From Streptomyces canus (GTDB lineage Bacteria; Actinomycetota; Actinomycetes; Streptomycetales; Streptomycetaceae): a stretch of 64,000 nucleotides of DNA. This document shows positions 1-8,523 of this stretch, one piece after another. The stretch lies in contig NZ_JAUSWW010000001.1 of NCBI RefSeq assembly GCF_030815415.1, forward strand, positions 9,424,001 to 9,488,000. Direction: 5' to 3'. The notes under the pieces were generated by a model. It had not been told where the DNA came from and did not search any database. It saw nothing but the letters and a program-made list of their open reading frames with translations. Both the position numbers and the translations under genes were made by a program. Position 1 is the first letter of the stretch. Each line of letters begins with the position of its first letter.

Positions 1-288
1 TTCGCCCGCCCAGCGCAGATGGCCGCTGGGATACCACCACGAGTCCGGTCCGATGACCTTCGCCAGGTCACGGTGGGCCGACATGCCCGCGACGTTCAGG
101 TCGAAGTAGGACCTGCTCACGGTCTTGTTGCTGGCGTTGACCCACGAGAAGGACCAGTTGGTGACACCCTCGCCCGGTCGGCCCGCGTCGATGAACACCA
201 CTTGGGCGCCGCGCCGGGACAGGTTCCAGCCCACGCTGGCTCCCAGGACGCCCACGCCGATGACGGCTACACGTTCAGGCTGCTTCAC
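1..288 (-). CDS. FAD-dependent oxidoreductase (DAO family), N-terminal part
   Basis: Only the first 96 codons are in the window; the gene runs off the left edge. The protein begins with a dinucleotide-binding fold: a beta strand VAVIGVGVLGAS (GxGxxG-type), then a second strand ending in an acidic residue (VVFIDAG), typical of DAO/glycine-oxidase-type flavoproteins. The next stretch (TNWSFSWVNASNKT) resembles the family's early FAD or substrate segment. I chose GTG 288 because GAGGA lies about 8 bases upstream; an in-frame GTG at 303 has poorer spacing. The start lies inside the end of a small lipoprotein ORF (275-403), so translation may be coupled. The substrate cannot be told from this fragment. 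Confidence 0.8.
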   Translation of the reverse strand, partial: MKQPERVAVIGVGVLGASVGWNLSRRGAQVVFIDAGRPGEGVTNWSFSWVNASNKTVSRSYFDLNVAGMSAHRDLAKVIGPDSWWYPSGHLRWAGE

Positions 289-403
289 GAACCCGATCCT
301 CACGCTCCCGCTCGGTGTAGTCCGTCGGATTGCCGCATCCCGCGAGCAAGAGGGCCGCCGCCCCGACGGCCGCCGCCGTTCCAAGTCCCCATCGTGGCTT
401 CAT
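275..403 (-). CDS. small lipoprotein, 42 aa, overlapping the next gene
   Basis: A short reading frame starts at ATG 403 and ends with TGA at 275-277. It encodes a basic N-terminus (MKPRW), a hydrophobic run of Ala/Gly/Leu and a good lipobox, LLAGC, with the cysteine near residue 23, then a charged tail (TEREREDRVREAA). That is a complete bacterial lipoprotein signal with almost no mature domain. The stop lies 14 bases beyond the GTG of the downstream FAD oxidoreductase, so the pair probably share a transcript. The ribosome binding site is weak (a G-run 6-11 bases upstream). Function unknown; it could be a genuine micro-lipoprotein or the leftover start of a longer one. Confidence 0.5.
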   Translation of the reverse strand: MKPRWGLGTAAAVGAAALLLAGCGNPTDYTEREREDRVREAA

Positions 404-832
404 CGTTGGCCCCCGAGTCTGCTCCGCAGTCCATCTCGGTCGCTGCTGCACAAAGAACGTAGCCGTCTACGGCCGTCCGGTCACCGTGCCCGTCGACAAC
501 GCATCGGACATGGGGAACCGAGAGGATCGGCCGATCGTCCTAGTGGGCGTGCCGCGCGCTCTCACCCCTGGAATCGGCATGCTTGGGGTGCCTGGCATGG
601 ACAACGATGTCACCTCTGCGGCTTTTGACCAGAAGCCCGCAGGCTGTGGCGAACGCTCCATTGAAGCCTTGACGTCGTCGGCTCTGCGGGGTGAGTCGGC
701 TGCGACGGACGAGGCGGCGAAGTGGCGACTGTGACCGAAAGACGCTCCCTGCTGCCCCGCGTGGAGACGCCGGGTCGGCGGAAAGCGGAACCGCCTCTAG
801 AATCCTGGCGACCACATCGGGGGAAAGTCGGT
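404..832. other. intergenic region without a convincing gene
   Basis: This stretch separates the leftward lipoprotein/oxidoreductase pair from the rightward FHA/kinase pair, so it should hold promoters for both. All open frames here lack recognisable domains and show poor codon bias compared with the neighbours. The last 40 bases carry the GGGGGAAAG ribosome site of the gene at 833. No clear inverted repeat was found. Confidence 0.5.
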
Positions 833-1627
833 ATGGAAACAATCATTGTGCAGCCGCCCGGTCCGTCGCGACCGGGCGAAGTCGACGTCGGCGGACCCGA
901 GTTGCTGCGCATGGGGCCGGGCGACGTGGCTGACTTCGGGCGCGGACTGCCGGGCGGCCGGGGAGTCGCCATCGTCCTGCCCGACCCCGGAATCTCCCGG
1001 CGGGCGGGGCGCCTGGAGGCGGCCGAGGACTACTGGCGGCTGTCGAACTTCAGCCGTGACACCGCGTATGCGGTCGAGAACCTGGAGGGTGCCGGCGAGT
1101 ACATCACCGTCGCGCCCGGTCGGCTGGGGGCGCCGGTGCCCTTCGAGTTCTCCCGAGTCGTCCTGCCCGCGATGAGCGGCACCGTCGACTTCAAGGTGTT
1201 CGCCCCGCAGCACGCCTATCTGGACAAGCGATCCTCCCCCGGCGCAGGGGAGTTGACCGTGCATCCCTACGCGCTCGACGTGACGGCGAAGTACTTCCTT
1301 GTACTCGTGGCCCTGTGCGAGCCGCGCCTGCGCGATCCCTCGGACGGCGCACTGCCGGGCGCGGGGGACATCGCGGAGCGGCTTCGCCCGCTGGAGAGCT
1401 GTCGTGGTCTGACCCGTTCCGCGGTGAACTACCACATCGACTATCTGGCCTTCGCCAAACTGCGCCTGGACCTCGGCGAGGAGCCCGGAGCGGACGGCAA
1501 CGGCCGCACCGGCGCCAAGCGCGCCCGGCTGGCATCCCTCGCCCTGCGCTTCGGCCTCGTGCGCGAGGAACACCTCGCCCTGTTGCCGTCCCGCAGACGG
1601 CCCGTCCCGCAGGAGAGCGGCGCATGA
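833..1627 (+). CDS. FHA-like domain protein, partner of the adjacent kinase
   Basis: 264 aa. Residues about 25-100 look like a forkhead-associated (FHA) fold: a glycine-rich GDVADFGRG strand, then a PGISRRAG turn and the strand W-x-LSNFS, in the order of the phospho-threonine-binding loops. The C-terminal half (about 165-235) is helical, with a winged-helix-like stretch LTRSAVNYHIDYL. I chose ATG 833, preceded by GGGGGAAAG, rather than an upstream ATG at 722 whose extra residues are low-complexity Arg/Pro. The stop overlaps the start of the kinase gene (ATGA at 1624-1627), so the two are translated together. FHA proteins commonly bind phosphorylated targets of their kinase; that role here is inferred. 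Confidence 0.7.
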   Translation: METIIVQPPGPSRPGEVDVGGPELLRMGPGDVADFGRGLPGGRGVAIVLPDPGISRRAGRLEAAEDYWRLSNFSRDTAYAVENLEGAGEYITVAPGRLGAPVPFEFSRVVLPAMSGTVDFKVFAPQHAYLDKRSSPGAGELTVHPYALDVTAKYFLVLVALCEPRLRDPSDGALPGAGDIAERLRPLESCRGLTRSAVNYHIDYLAFAKLRLDLGEEPGADGNGRTGAKRARLASLALRFGLVREEHLALLPSRRRPVPQESGA

Positions 1628-3171
1628 GCTCGTCAGGCGCCGAAGAGGGCGCTCTCGAAACGCCGCGCCTGCCGGCGGGGTTCCGTATCGAGGGCTGGGA
1701 GTTGGACGCCGTCATCGGGTCGGGTGGCTGGGGGACCGTGTACGAGGCCCGCGCGGTCGCCGACGGCACGATCGTGGCGGTGAAGGTGCTGCCGACCGGC
1801 GCCCTGGCACCCGGTCAGCGCGCCGCACTCGGCGAACTGGTCGCGCGCGAGGTGCGGTTCAGCGCCGAGGCGGACCACCCCCACCTCGTGCGGACGCATG
1901 CCGTGTGCACCGTGGACGCGCCGGACCTGCCCGCGCTGGACGGTGCCATCGCACTCGTCATGGACCGCGCCGAGGCCAGTGTGCGCCAGGTGCTGGATGC
2001 TGCCGTGACGGGCCGTCCGATCCCGGAGGCCGTGCGGGTCCTGCGCGGAGTCGCCGCCGGGCTCGCCCATATGCACGGCGCCGGTTGGGTGCATGGCGAC
2101 CTCAAGCCCGCCAACGTGCTGCTGGGCGCGGACGGCGCGGTCTGGCTCGCCGACTTCGGTCTGGCCACCGAACTCGAGGGCACCCACGCCTATGTGCCGC
2201 CGCTCGGCACCCTCGACCATGTGCCGCCCGAGTGGTGGTCCCAGCGCACCGGGGCGGACGGGACGATGGTGCGGCCGACCGCCGACGTCTGGGCCTTCGG
2301 CGTCCTGGCCCACCAGGTGCTCACCGGTGGCCTCCACCCGTTCCCCGGCGCCACCGCTCGCGCCCGCTCGCTCGCTGCGCAGGCCTACGCCCGGGGCACC
2401 GCGCCACTGCGTCTGGATGCCGGACTCGAGGAGAACTGGCGCCGACTCATCGAGGACTGCCTGGCACCCGACCACGCGGGCCGAGCGCGCCACACGGCCG
2501 CGAGCCTGTCCGCCCGGATCGAGCAGCTGGCGACCCCGCGTGGCCGGCGCCGCCTGCTGCCGGTCGCCGCCGTGGCGCTCGCGGCGGTGTCGGCCGCCGC
2601 CATCGGCGGGGCGGCGCTGCTCGGGGGCGGCGGAGGCGCAGGAAACGACGATGACGATCAGGGGCGCCGTACGCCGGCCGTCGTCACCGGTGCGCACAGT
2701 CCGGCCGCCGGGGAGATCCCGGAGGACTCCGACGTACCCAAGTCGCTGCGACCGGTCATCGTGAAGGCCGCCCACCGCTGCACCGACGCGGAGGTCACGC
2801 CCGCGTTCCTCGCCGCCATGATCAAGGCGGAGAGCGGGTTCGACGTGAACGCGTCCCGCCCGCAGAGCGAGGAGTTCGGCATCGCCATGTGGACGCCGTC
2901 GGTGTTCCGGGCCTGGGCGGTCGATGGTGACGGCGACGGAGACAAGGACTACATGTCGCCCCCGGACGCGATCTCCACGATGTCGCTGTACGTGTGCTGG
3001 CTCGACCAGCAGTTCAAGGAGGAGAAGATGCCGGCCAAGGATCTTCCCGCGCTGATGGCGGCCGGCTACCGCACCAGTGACCGCACGGTCATCGCGGAGG
3101 GCGGCGTTCCCGAACGCGTGCGCCCCCACGTCGAGAAGGTGCTCCGCTACCTCGCCGACTACGAGCGGTGA
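1624..3171 (+). CDS. membrane Ser/Thr protein kinase with extracellular transglycosylase-like domain
   Basis: 515 aa. The kinase domain (about 22-300) has the glycine loop GSGGWGTVYEAR at 32-43, the ATP lysine in VAVKVL (K54), the catalytic loop HGDLKPAN at 157-164, DFG at 177-179 and PPEWW in place of APE. A single membrane helix follows at about 311-333, then a Gly/Asp-rich linker. The extracellular part (about 370-515) resembles a lysozyme-like lytic transglycosylase: an AMIKAESGF helix with a candidate catalytic Glu (E403), then an acidic DGDGDGDKDY loop at 434-443 that could bind calcium. The start ATG overlaps the stop of the FHA-like gene. The architecture suggests a cytosolic kinase coupled to a peptidoglycan-binding or cleaving sensor; the signal is unknown. 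Confidence 0.88.
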   Translation: MSSSGAEEGALETPRLPAGFRIEGWELDAVIGSGGWGTVYEARAVADGTIVAVKVLPTGALAPGQRAALGELVAREVRFSAEADHPHLVRTHAVCTVDAPDLPALDGAIALVMDRAEASVRQVLDAAVTGRPIPEAVRVLRGVAAGLAHMHGAGWVHGDLKPANVLLGADGAVWLADFGLATELEGTHAYVPPLGTLDHVPPEWWSQRTGADGTMVRPTADVWAFGVLAHQVLTGGLHPFPGATARARSLAAQAYARGTAPLRLDAGLEENWRRLIEDCLAPDHAGRARHTAASLSARIEQLATPRGRRRLLPVAAVALAAVSAAAIGGAALLGGGGGAGNDDDDQGRRTPAVVTGAHSPAAGEIPEDSDVPKSLRPVIVKAAHRCTDAEVTPAFLAAMIKAESGFDVNASRPQSEEFGIAMWTPSVFRAWAVDGDGDGDKDYMSPPDAISTMSLYVCWLDQQFKEEKMPAKDLPALMAAGYRTSDRTVIAEGGVPERVRPHVEKVLRYLADYER

Positions 3172-3198
3172 GGAAGCGGAGCTGTCGCTCAGGGCCGT

Positions 3199-4353
3199 TC
3201 AGCAGTCCTTGACGTCAGGCATCTTGTTGTCGGGCGAGTTGATGTAGATGTTGGAGATCCAGCCGTTGTACTGGGGGAGGTACGCCCACCAGTCATTGCT
3301 GTACGGCGGTACGTCGACCTTCTCGCCCCTCGCCTGGCAGCCCACCAACACCTCGACACCTGCGGGGAGTTGGGTGATGGCAGGGTTGCCCGTGTTCGGG
3401 TTGGGCCGGACGTTCACATGGTCGCTCCATGTGCCGTACCACCATCCCGCGGGCCGGGTGGCGCCGGGAACGTTCAGGGAGCGGGTCAGCCGCCCGATGT
3501 CCGTGTACGCCTTCCCGTACGACGTGCCGACGGGATGCAGCGTGAACACGGCCACGATGGACCGGTCACCGGCGCCCACGGTGCCCGTGCTGTGCAGGGC
3601 GGGCCGCGTAAGGTCCACGTCCACGTCGGCGGCGGCCGGAGCCGGGCTCGACGTACCGGTCGCGGTCGCGGTGCTCGCCGTGCCGCAGGTGCCCTTCTCG
3701 AAGGAGGTTCCGGACCAGCCCTGCTTCACCGCCCACGGCTTCGAGAACGCCCCGGCGATGCCGAAGTGCTGGTCGAACTTGTCGGAGGCGCAGCGGGTGG
3801 ACTGACGCAGGTTGTCCATCACGAAGGTGCGTACCGGGGCGGGCGCCGAGTCCAGGAGGTAGCGGTAGATCGTCACCGTGTCGCGGGCGGAGAGCGCGGT
3901 GTAGCCCCAGAAGCCCTCCTTCCCGGCGGGCGGCACCGCCGTGTCCTTGAGCTCGAGGTTCTTCACCATGCGGGTGATGATCGCCGTACCGCCGTGGTCC
4001 GACCAGTAGTTGTTGGCGGCGCTGTCGTTGCTGCTGCGCAGCATCGGCTCCAGCCATGCCCGGTCGGCGGCGGGCACGGTGTAGTCGGGGTCTCGGTCCC
4101 ACAGGTAGTCCAGCGCCATCAGCAGCTTGACGATCGAGGCGGACCGGAAGCGGGTGCTCGAGTTGAGCTGCTCGGTGAAGGTGCCGGTCTGCCGGTCGAA
4201 GACGGCGACCCCGGCGCTGACACCGGAGGGCACCTCGACGGACGCTGCGGCGGGGCGCACCGGCTGCCCGGCCGGGGCATCCGCGGCGGCGGAGCCTGCC
4301 ACGCCGCCGATCAGCAGGAGCGCGGCGGCGACAGCGAGAAGAGGGCGCTTCAC
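3199..4353 (-). CDS. secreted class A beta-lactamase-like serine hydrolase with C-terminal SH3-like domain
   Basis: 384 aa with a signal peptide (about 1-25, cleavage near SAAADA). The serine-hydrolase fold carries SIVK (S73-K76, the SxxK nucleophile motif), SSND at 107-110 in the SDN position, and KQG at 210-212 in the KTG position. This fits penicillin-binding or beta-lactamase-like proteins of the class A fold. From about residue 300 there is a second module (YGTWSDHVNVRPNPN onward) resembling a secreted SH3-like repeat with two cysteines. The start GTG at 4353 overlaps the TGA of a 26-codon leader ORF (GTGA), with GGGGAG just upstream. Substrate unknown; cell wall or beta-lactam is likely from the family. 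Confidence 0.8.
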   Translation of the reverse strand: MKRPLLAVAAALLLIGGVAGSAAADAPAGQPVRPAAASVEVPSGVSAGVAVFDRQTGTFTEQLNSSTRFRSASIVKLLMALDYLWDRDPDYTVPAADRAWLEPMLRSSNDSAANNYWSDHGGTAIITRMVKNLELKDTAVPPAGKEGFWGYTALSARDTVTIYRYLLDSAPAPVRTFVMDNLRQSTRCASDKFDQHFGIAGAFSKPWAVKQGWSGTSFEKGTCGTASTATATGTSSPAPAAADVDVDLTRPALHSTGTVGAGDRSIVAVFTLHPVGTSYGKAYTDIGRLTRSLNVPGATRPAGWWYGTWSDHVNVRPNPNTGNPAITQLPAGVEVLVGCQARGEKVDVPPYSNDWWAYLPQYNGWISNIYINSPDNKMPDVKDC

Positions 4354-4430
4354 AGGTAGTGCTCCCCGGGATTGATCGAGTTGGCCGGTGCGAGGGCGAG
4401 CGCGGCGGTGCCGTGCAGAAGTCGGCGCAT
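4350..4430 (-). CDS. 26-aa leader-like ORF translationally coupled to the serine hydrolase gene
   Basis: ATG 4430 is preceded by GAAAGG with 6-7 bases of spacing, a good ribosome binding site. The peptide starts like a signal peptide (MRRLLHGTAALALAPA) and ends after 26 residues at TGA 4350-4352, which overlaps the downstream GTG start as GTGA. This could be a regulatory leader peptide or the remains of a secreted protein. The overlap makes termination-reinitiation plausible. No conserved peptide could be checked. Confidence 0.4.
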   Translation of the reverse strand: MRRLLHGTAALALAPANSINPGEHYL

Positions 4431-4624
4431 GTGATGCCTTTCGACGTGGACGCCCTTTTTCAGCGTGATGCGGACACTGCCAAGGCGCATGAAAGCCGTC
4501 TCTTCCTGTCTGTGGAGGGTGCCCCGCAGCACGGCCGGGGCCTGGAAGACGACTCGAACTCTAGAAAGGGGAGTGGGGGCGGCGGTCCTGACGGATGTCA
4601 GGGTGGCGCTCGTCGTGCGCGGGC

Positions 4625-5608
4625 TCAGCCCGACAGCAGGTGGACGAGTGTCGCACCTGACGTCGTACGACGGGCGACCACATGCTGCCCTCGCCGCTCC
4701 CGGCTGAGGAGACCGGCCGCCTCCAGCTGACCGCAGTGGTAGGTCACGGTCGCCGGCGTGCAGTTGAGCGCGGAGGCCAGGGAACCCATGGTGCACGGGC
4801 GGGCCAGCTCGCGCAGGATCCCCGCCCGCAGGGAACCCACCACGAGCTTGAGCGGGTCCCTTTGGGCGGTGGCCTCCCGAGCGGTCCACAGCGTGTTCAG
4901 GCCGGGCACGGGATAGCCGAACCACACGGCGTCGGAACGGTCGAAGCTGAAGACCGAGGCACCGTTGCCCGACACGATGGGCACCAGCACCACACGGCGG
5001 GCACCCCGCTCGAATGTCTCGGGGTGCGGATCGGGCACGTACAGCGTCTGCCCGGAAAAGCGGATCTTGGGCCCGAGCCCGCTCATGACGAGCGGCAGGG
5101 CGTTGCTGACGACCGCCACACCCACCCGCTCGGTCTCCCGGGCCAGCAGGGCGCCGGCCCGCGCCCAGACCGGCCCGAAAGCCTCCCACACGGCGCTGAG
5201 AATCGCCGCGTACGCGTGGATGAAGGCCTTCGGACGGTCGACGACCGACTGCCACTGCCGAGGGACCGTCCCCCCGAAGTCCGTCTCCAGCTCCCGCAGC
5301 AGCAGATGGGGCGAGATCTCGGCCAGACGGTCCAGCTGGACCGAGAGGTCGGTCTCCCACAGGGGTGCCGTGGGGGTGAGGCAGTCGGGGACCATCGAGT
5401 ACTCGCGGGTGAACAGGGGCCGCAGCACCGCCTCCGCCCCCTCGGGCACCGCCGAGCGCAGCGCGCGCCGCCACGTGGGGTGCACGCCCTGGGTACGTCC
5501 GCCCAGCGCGTCCGCGACGAGCGACATCAAGGTGACACCGGGCTGCGCCACGACCGAGACCGGCACTGATTCCAGCGGCCCCAGACACAACTCGGAGAAC
5601 TGGGCCAT
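4625..5608 (-). CDS. ArsR-like winged-helix transcriptional regulator
   Basis: 327 aa. The C-terminal 65 residues form a winged helix of the ArsR/HTH_20 type: LRAGILRELARPCTMGSLAS, then the recognition helix NCTPATVTYHCGQLEAAGLL, and a wing RRGQHVVARRT. The N-terminal about 250 residues are an uncharacterised domain common in Streptomyces regulators of this layout. I chose ATG 5608 (MAQFSE) because a GGGGGGG run lies 6 bases before it; an upstream in-frame ATG at 5623 adds five residues and lacks a site. It is encoded on the same strand as, and upstream of, the serine hydrolase gene, which it may control; no operator was identified. Confidence 0.75.
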   Translation of the reverse strand: MAQFSELCLGPLESVPVSVVAQPGVTLMSLVADALGGRTQGVHPTWRRALRSAVPEGAEAVLRPLFTREYSMVPDCLTPTAPLWETDLSVQLDRLAEISPHLLLRELETDFGGTVPRQWQSVVDRPKAFIHAYAAILSAVWEAFGPVWARAGALLARETERVGVAVVSNALPLVMSGLGPKIRFSGQTLYVPDPHPETFERGARRVVLVPIVSGNGASVFSFDRSDAVWFGYPVPGLNTLWTAREATAQRDPLKLVVGSLRAGILRELARPCTMGSLASALNCTPATVTYHCGQLEAAGLLSRERRGQHVVARRTTSGATLVHLLSG

Positions 5609-5984
5609 GAACACCCCCCCCATTGACGTACCAGCACCCCTTGGGACGCACGGGCTTGAGCAAAGGTTTCGAACAACCCGAGCAAAGACGGGGACCGGGA
5701 CACGTTTTGAAGCTGCTCGAAATGCTGGGTCGTGCCGCCGGCTTTGAACAGACTGTGTCCGACCACGGGGGACGGTGGCGGCTGACCGACCGCGCACATC
5801 GCTGCGCCCCCGCGCAGAACACGCATGAGAAACGGGGCACTTGTCTGTCGCTCGGACGCCGTGCCGGCACGGGGCTGTTCGCCGTGCTGACGGCCTTCGC
5901 CGCCCAGCTGACGCGGCAACCCCGCCGTGTGGCAGCAGCGGATCCCGCAGTGCTGATGACCCTGACCTCGACGAGGGGGAACCC
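5609..5984. other. divergent intergenic region
   Basis: This 376-base gap lies between the leftward regulator and the rightward secreted SH3-like gene. It is less GC-rich around 5640-5760 and holds the motif GAGCAAAG twice (near 5657 and 5682) and several TTTGAA/TTCGAA words. An open plus frame across it has no domain and atypical composition. It probably carries the promoters for both flanking genes; no boxes could be assigned with confidence. Confidence 0.45.
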
Positions 5985-6395
5985 ATGAACTCCGTACGAC
6001 GAAAGATCCTCGGTTTCGCGGCCGCCTTCGCGACCGCCGCGACGCTGATGGGCACGGCCACTCCGGCGAACGCCGTGACCTACCCGTGCCAGATGTCCGG
6101 CTCGACGATCCCCTGCACCACGGTCACCGGGATCGACCCGGGCTCCTGGCTCCAGGTACGCACCGGCCCGGGCTACCAGTACGGCCCGATCGCCCAGGCG
6201 TACAGCCGCCTCTACAACGGCAACCAGGTCGGCCTCACCTGCTGGACCACGGGTGACGGGGCGGCGGACAACCCCAACTACCGCTACTGGATGTGGGTCG
6301 AGGTCGGCAACAGCTACGGCGGCTTTGTCAACGACTGGTACCTGGACACCGGCAGCCCGGACGTCTGGAAGCAGCAGATCCGACAGTGCCCCTGA
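5985..6395 (+). CDS. secreted SH3-like domain protein
   Basis: 136 aa with a clear signal peptide: RRK, a hydrophobic Ala/Thr run and cleavage at ANA-V near residue 28. The mature part is a small SH3-like fold (WLQVRTGPGYQYGPIA), similar in type to the C-terminal module of the protein at 3199-4353, with four cysteines likely forming disulfides. The start ATG follows GAGGGGG by 5 bases. It precedes the interrupted serine hydrolase at 6450 by 54 bases on the same strand, so the two probably share a transcript. A cell-wall-associated or secreted binding role is inferred from the fold only. Confidence 0.72.
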   Translation: MNSVRRKILGFAAAFATAATLMGTATPANAVTYPCQMSGSTIPCTTVTGIDPGSWLQVRTGPGYQYGPIAQAYSRLYNGNQVGLTCWTTGDGAADNPNYRYWMWVEVGNSYGGFVNDWYLDTGSPDVWKQQIRQCP

Positions 6396-6449
6396 TCCGG
6401 CGGACCGCTCCCGCCCTCTGCGCCCCACTCTTCGATCCGAGGAACTGAC

Positions 6450-7679
6450 GTGACCTTGAACAACCGCCGGCGCCTGGCCGCGGGCGCCACCCTGATCGCC
6501 GCGCTCACCGCCGGTGTCGTCCCCGCCACCACCGCCCACGCCGCGCCCGCCGTTCCCGGCGCCACCAAGGCGACCACGCCCGCACCCGACATGGAAGGGG
6601 TGGTCGCCGCGCTGAACGCCGCCATGGTCGAGGGCGCCCCGGGAGCGATGGCCCGGTTCACCGGCCCCGACGGTGTCCAGGCCAGGACCGTGGGAGTGCG
6701 TGACCGGGAGTCGGGCGCCGCCATGGACGTCCGCGCCCGTTTCCGTATCGGAAGCGTCAGCAAGACCTTCTCCAGCGTGGTGCTGCTCCAACTCGTCCAG
6801 GAGCGGAAGCTGGAGCTCGACGCGCCGGTGAACCGGTACCTTCCCGGACTGCTGCCCGACGACCGGATCACGGTGCGGCACCTCCTGACCCACCGCAGCG
6901 GGCTCGCGGACTACACCGACGCGATGTTCGAGCACACCGTGCCCGGCTTCGAGGCCGTACGCAATCGGGTCTTCAGCTACCAGGAACTGGTGGACCTCTC
7001 GCTGAGCGAGCCCCGCACCACCGAGCCCGGCGTCGCCTACAAGTACTCGAACACGAACTTCGTGGTAGTAGGCATGCTCATCGAGAAGATCACCGGGAAG
7101 CCGGTCGCCAAGGAGTAGCAGCGCCGCATCATCGGGCCGCTCGGGCTGCGCAACACCTCGTACGTGCACCCGGACGTCCGCATCGCGGGGCTCCACGTAC
7201 GCGGCTATCTGCACCCCGACGAGGCCGGTGCGCCGCTGGTGGATTCCACCGAACAGACGGTCTCCTGGGCGCAGTCGGCCGGGGCGGTCATCTCCAGCCC
7301 GGCGGACCTGAACACCTTCGTGACCGCGCTGATGAAGGGCAGGCTGCTGTCGCCGCGCATGCTGGAGGCGATGACCACCGTCACGCCGACCGACACCACC
7401 AACACCCGCTTCTACGGCCTCGTTCTGCGCCGCTACGACCTGTCCTGCGGCACGCGGATCTACGGCCACACCGGCACCGTGCAGGGGTTCTACACCTACG
7501 CCTTCGCGACCGCCGACGGCCGGCGCAGCCTCTCCGCGATGGCCAACACCTCCAACAAGGGATCCGCCAACACCGCGCTCGGCGGCACCCTCGAGGCCGC
7601 GTTCTGCGGCAAGAAGCCGGCCGCGAAGTTCGCGACGTCCCAGTTGCCGGCCGAGTCGGACCTGCCCGAACGCCGCTGA
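6450..7679 (+). pseudogene. secreted class C beta-lactamase / D-Ala-D-Ala carboxypeptidase-like, interrupted by TAG
   Basis: The frame opens at GTG 6450 after GAGGAA and encodes a signal peptide (about 1-31) and a serine beta-lactamase-like domain with SVSK at 102-105 and YSN at 199-201. After residue 222 an in-frame TAG (7116-7118) stops it. The same frame continues without a shift to 7679, with the rest of the fold, including HTG before VQGF. Total length without the TAG would be 409 aa, normal for the family. One base change (for example TAC to TAG) explains it, so it is either a recent nonsense mutation, a sequencing error, or suppressed. As written, the product lacks the third motif and would be inactive. 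Confidence 0.75.
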
Positions 7680-7786
7680 AAGTCGCGGCGTCTCGGTTCT
7701 CGATGACGACCGCCGCGCAGCGCGGCCACAGCGGCGCGGCCGGACACCGTAGGGATGTCCTGCCGCGCCGTGCGGTCCGCGTGCCG

Positions 7787-8503
7787 TCAGCTCGTCGCGC
7801 GGACCGCCTCACGGATCAGGTCGGCGACCTCCATGGGCCGCGAGACCGCCACGGCGTGCGAAGCGCCCTCCGACTCGACGATCGTGGCCCCGGCCCGCTT
7901 GGCGCCGAAGCGCTCGACCTCGGGATTGATCGCCTGGTCCGCGCCGGCGACCAGCGCCCAGGACGGCTTGGTCTGCCACGCCGCCACGGGCGCGGTCTCC
8001 TCGAACGCCCCTGCGGCCAGAGGGCGTTGGGTCGCCGCGAGAACCTTGGTGACCTCCGTGGGCACGTCGGCGGCGAACACCGCCGGGAAGGCGTCCTCGG
8101 CGATGGTGACCTCGACGGCCGGGTCGCCGCCCGGCACCGGATACGTCCACTGCTTGAGGTTGCTCACGAGCGGGGAGAGCGGGAAGCGCCCCTGCAACTC
8201 GCCGAGGCTCTCGCCCTCTTGGAGGACGTAGGCAGCCACGTAGACCAGGCCGACCACGTTCTCCGCGGCACCGGCCACGGTGATGACCGCGCCGCCGTAG
8301 GAGTGGCCGACCAGGACCACCGGGCCGTCGATCTGGGAGGCCAGGGAGGCGATGTAGGCGGCGTCCGACGCGAGGCCGCGCAGCGGGTTGGGGGGCGCGA
8401 TCACGGGGATGCCGTCGCTCTGGAGCTCTTCTATGACCCCGGCCCAGCTGCCGGCGTCCGCGAAGGCGCCGTGCACGAGCAGAACGGTGGGAGTGGTGGA
8501 CAT
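7787..8503 (-). CDS. alpha/beta hydrolase (AB hydrolase superfamily, esterase-type)
   Basis: 238 aa. It begins with the oxyanion strand VLLVHGAFADAGSW, followed by the nucleophile elbow GHSYG with Ser68, and ends with the catalytic histidine in EGASHAVA. The compact length and motif spacing fit small salicylate-esterase or haloperoxidase-like hydrolases that lack a large cap. It is cytoplasmic (no signal peptide). ATG 8503 is preceded by AGGAGA. The gene lies 20 bases downstream of the esterase at 8524-9492 on the same strand, so they are probably one operon, facing the LuxR-type regulator at 9869. The substrate is unknown. Confidence 0.85.
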   Translation of the reverse strand: MSTTPTVLLVHGAFADAGSWAGVIEELQSDGIPVIAPPNPLRGLASDAAYIASLASQIDGPVVLVGHSYGGAVITVAGAAENVVGLVYVAAYVLQEGESLGELQGRFPLSPLVSNLKQWTYPVPGGDPAVEVTIAEDAFPAVFAADVPTEVTKVLAATQRPLAAGAFEETAPVAAWQTKPSWALVAGADQAINPEVERFGAKRAGATIVESEGASHAVAVSRPMEVADLIREAVRATS

Positions 8504-8523
8504 GTGGGGATCTCCTTGTCGGA

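Noticed and set aside
4350..7469. Very long minus-strand open frame over the secreted proteins
   Set aside because: It is a GC-driven shadow of plus-strand genes at 5985 and 6450; the translation has no domain and is Gly/Arg-rich.
7670..7691. ACGCCGC/GCGGCGT hairpin at the end of the interrupted hydrolase
   Set aside because: Only seven pairs and it overlaps the stop codon; may help termination but evidence is thin.
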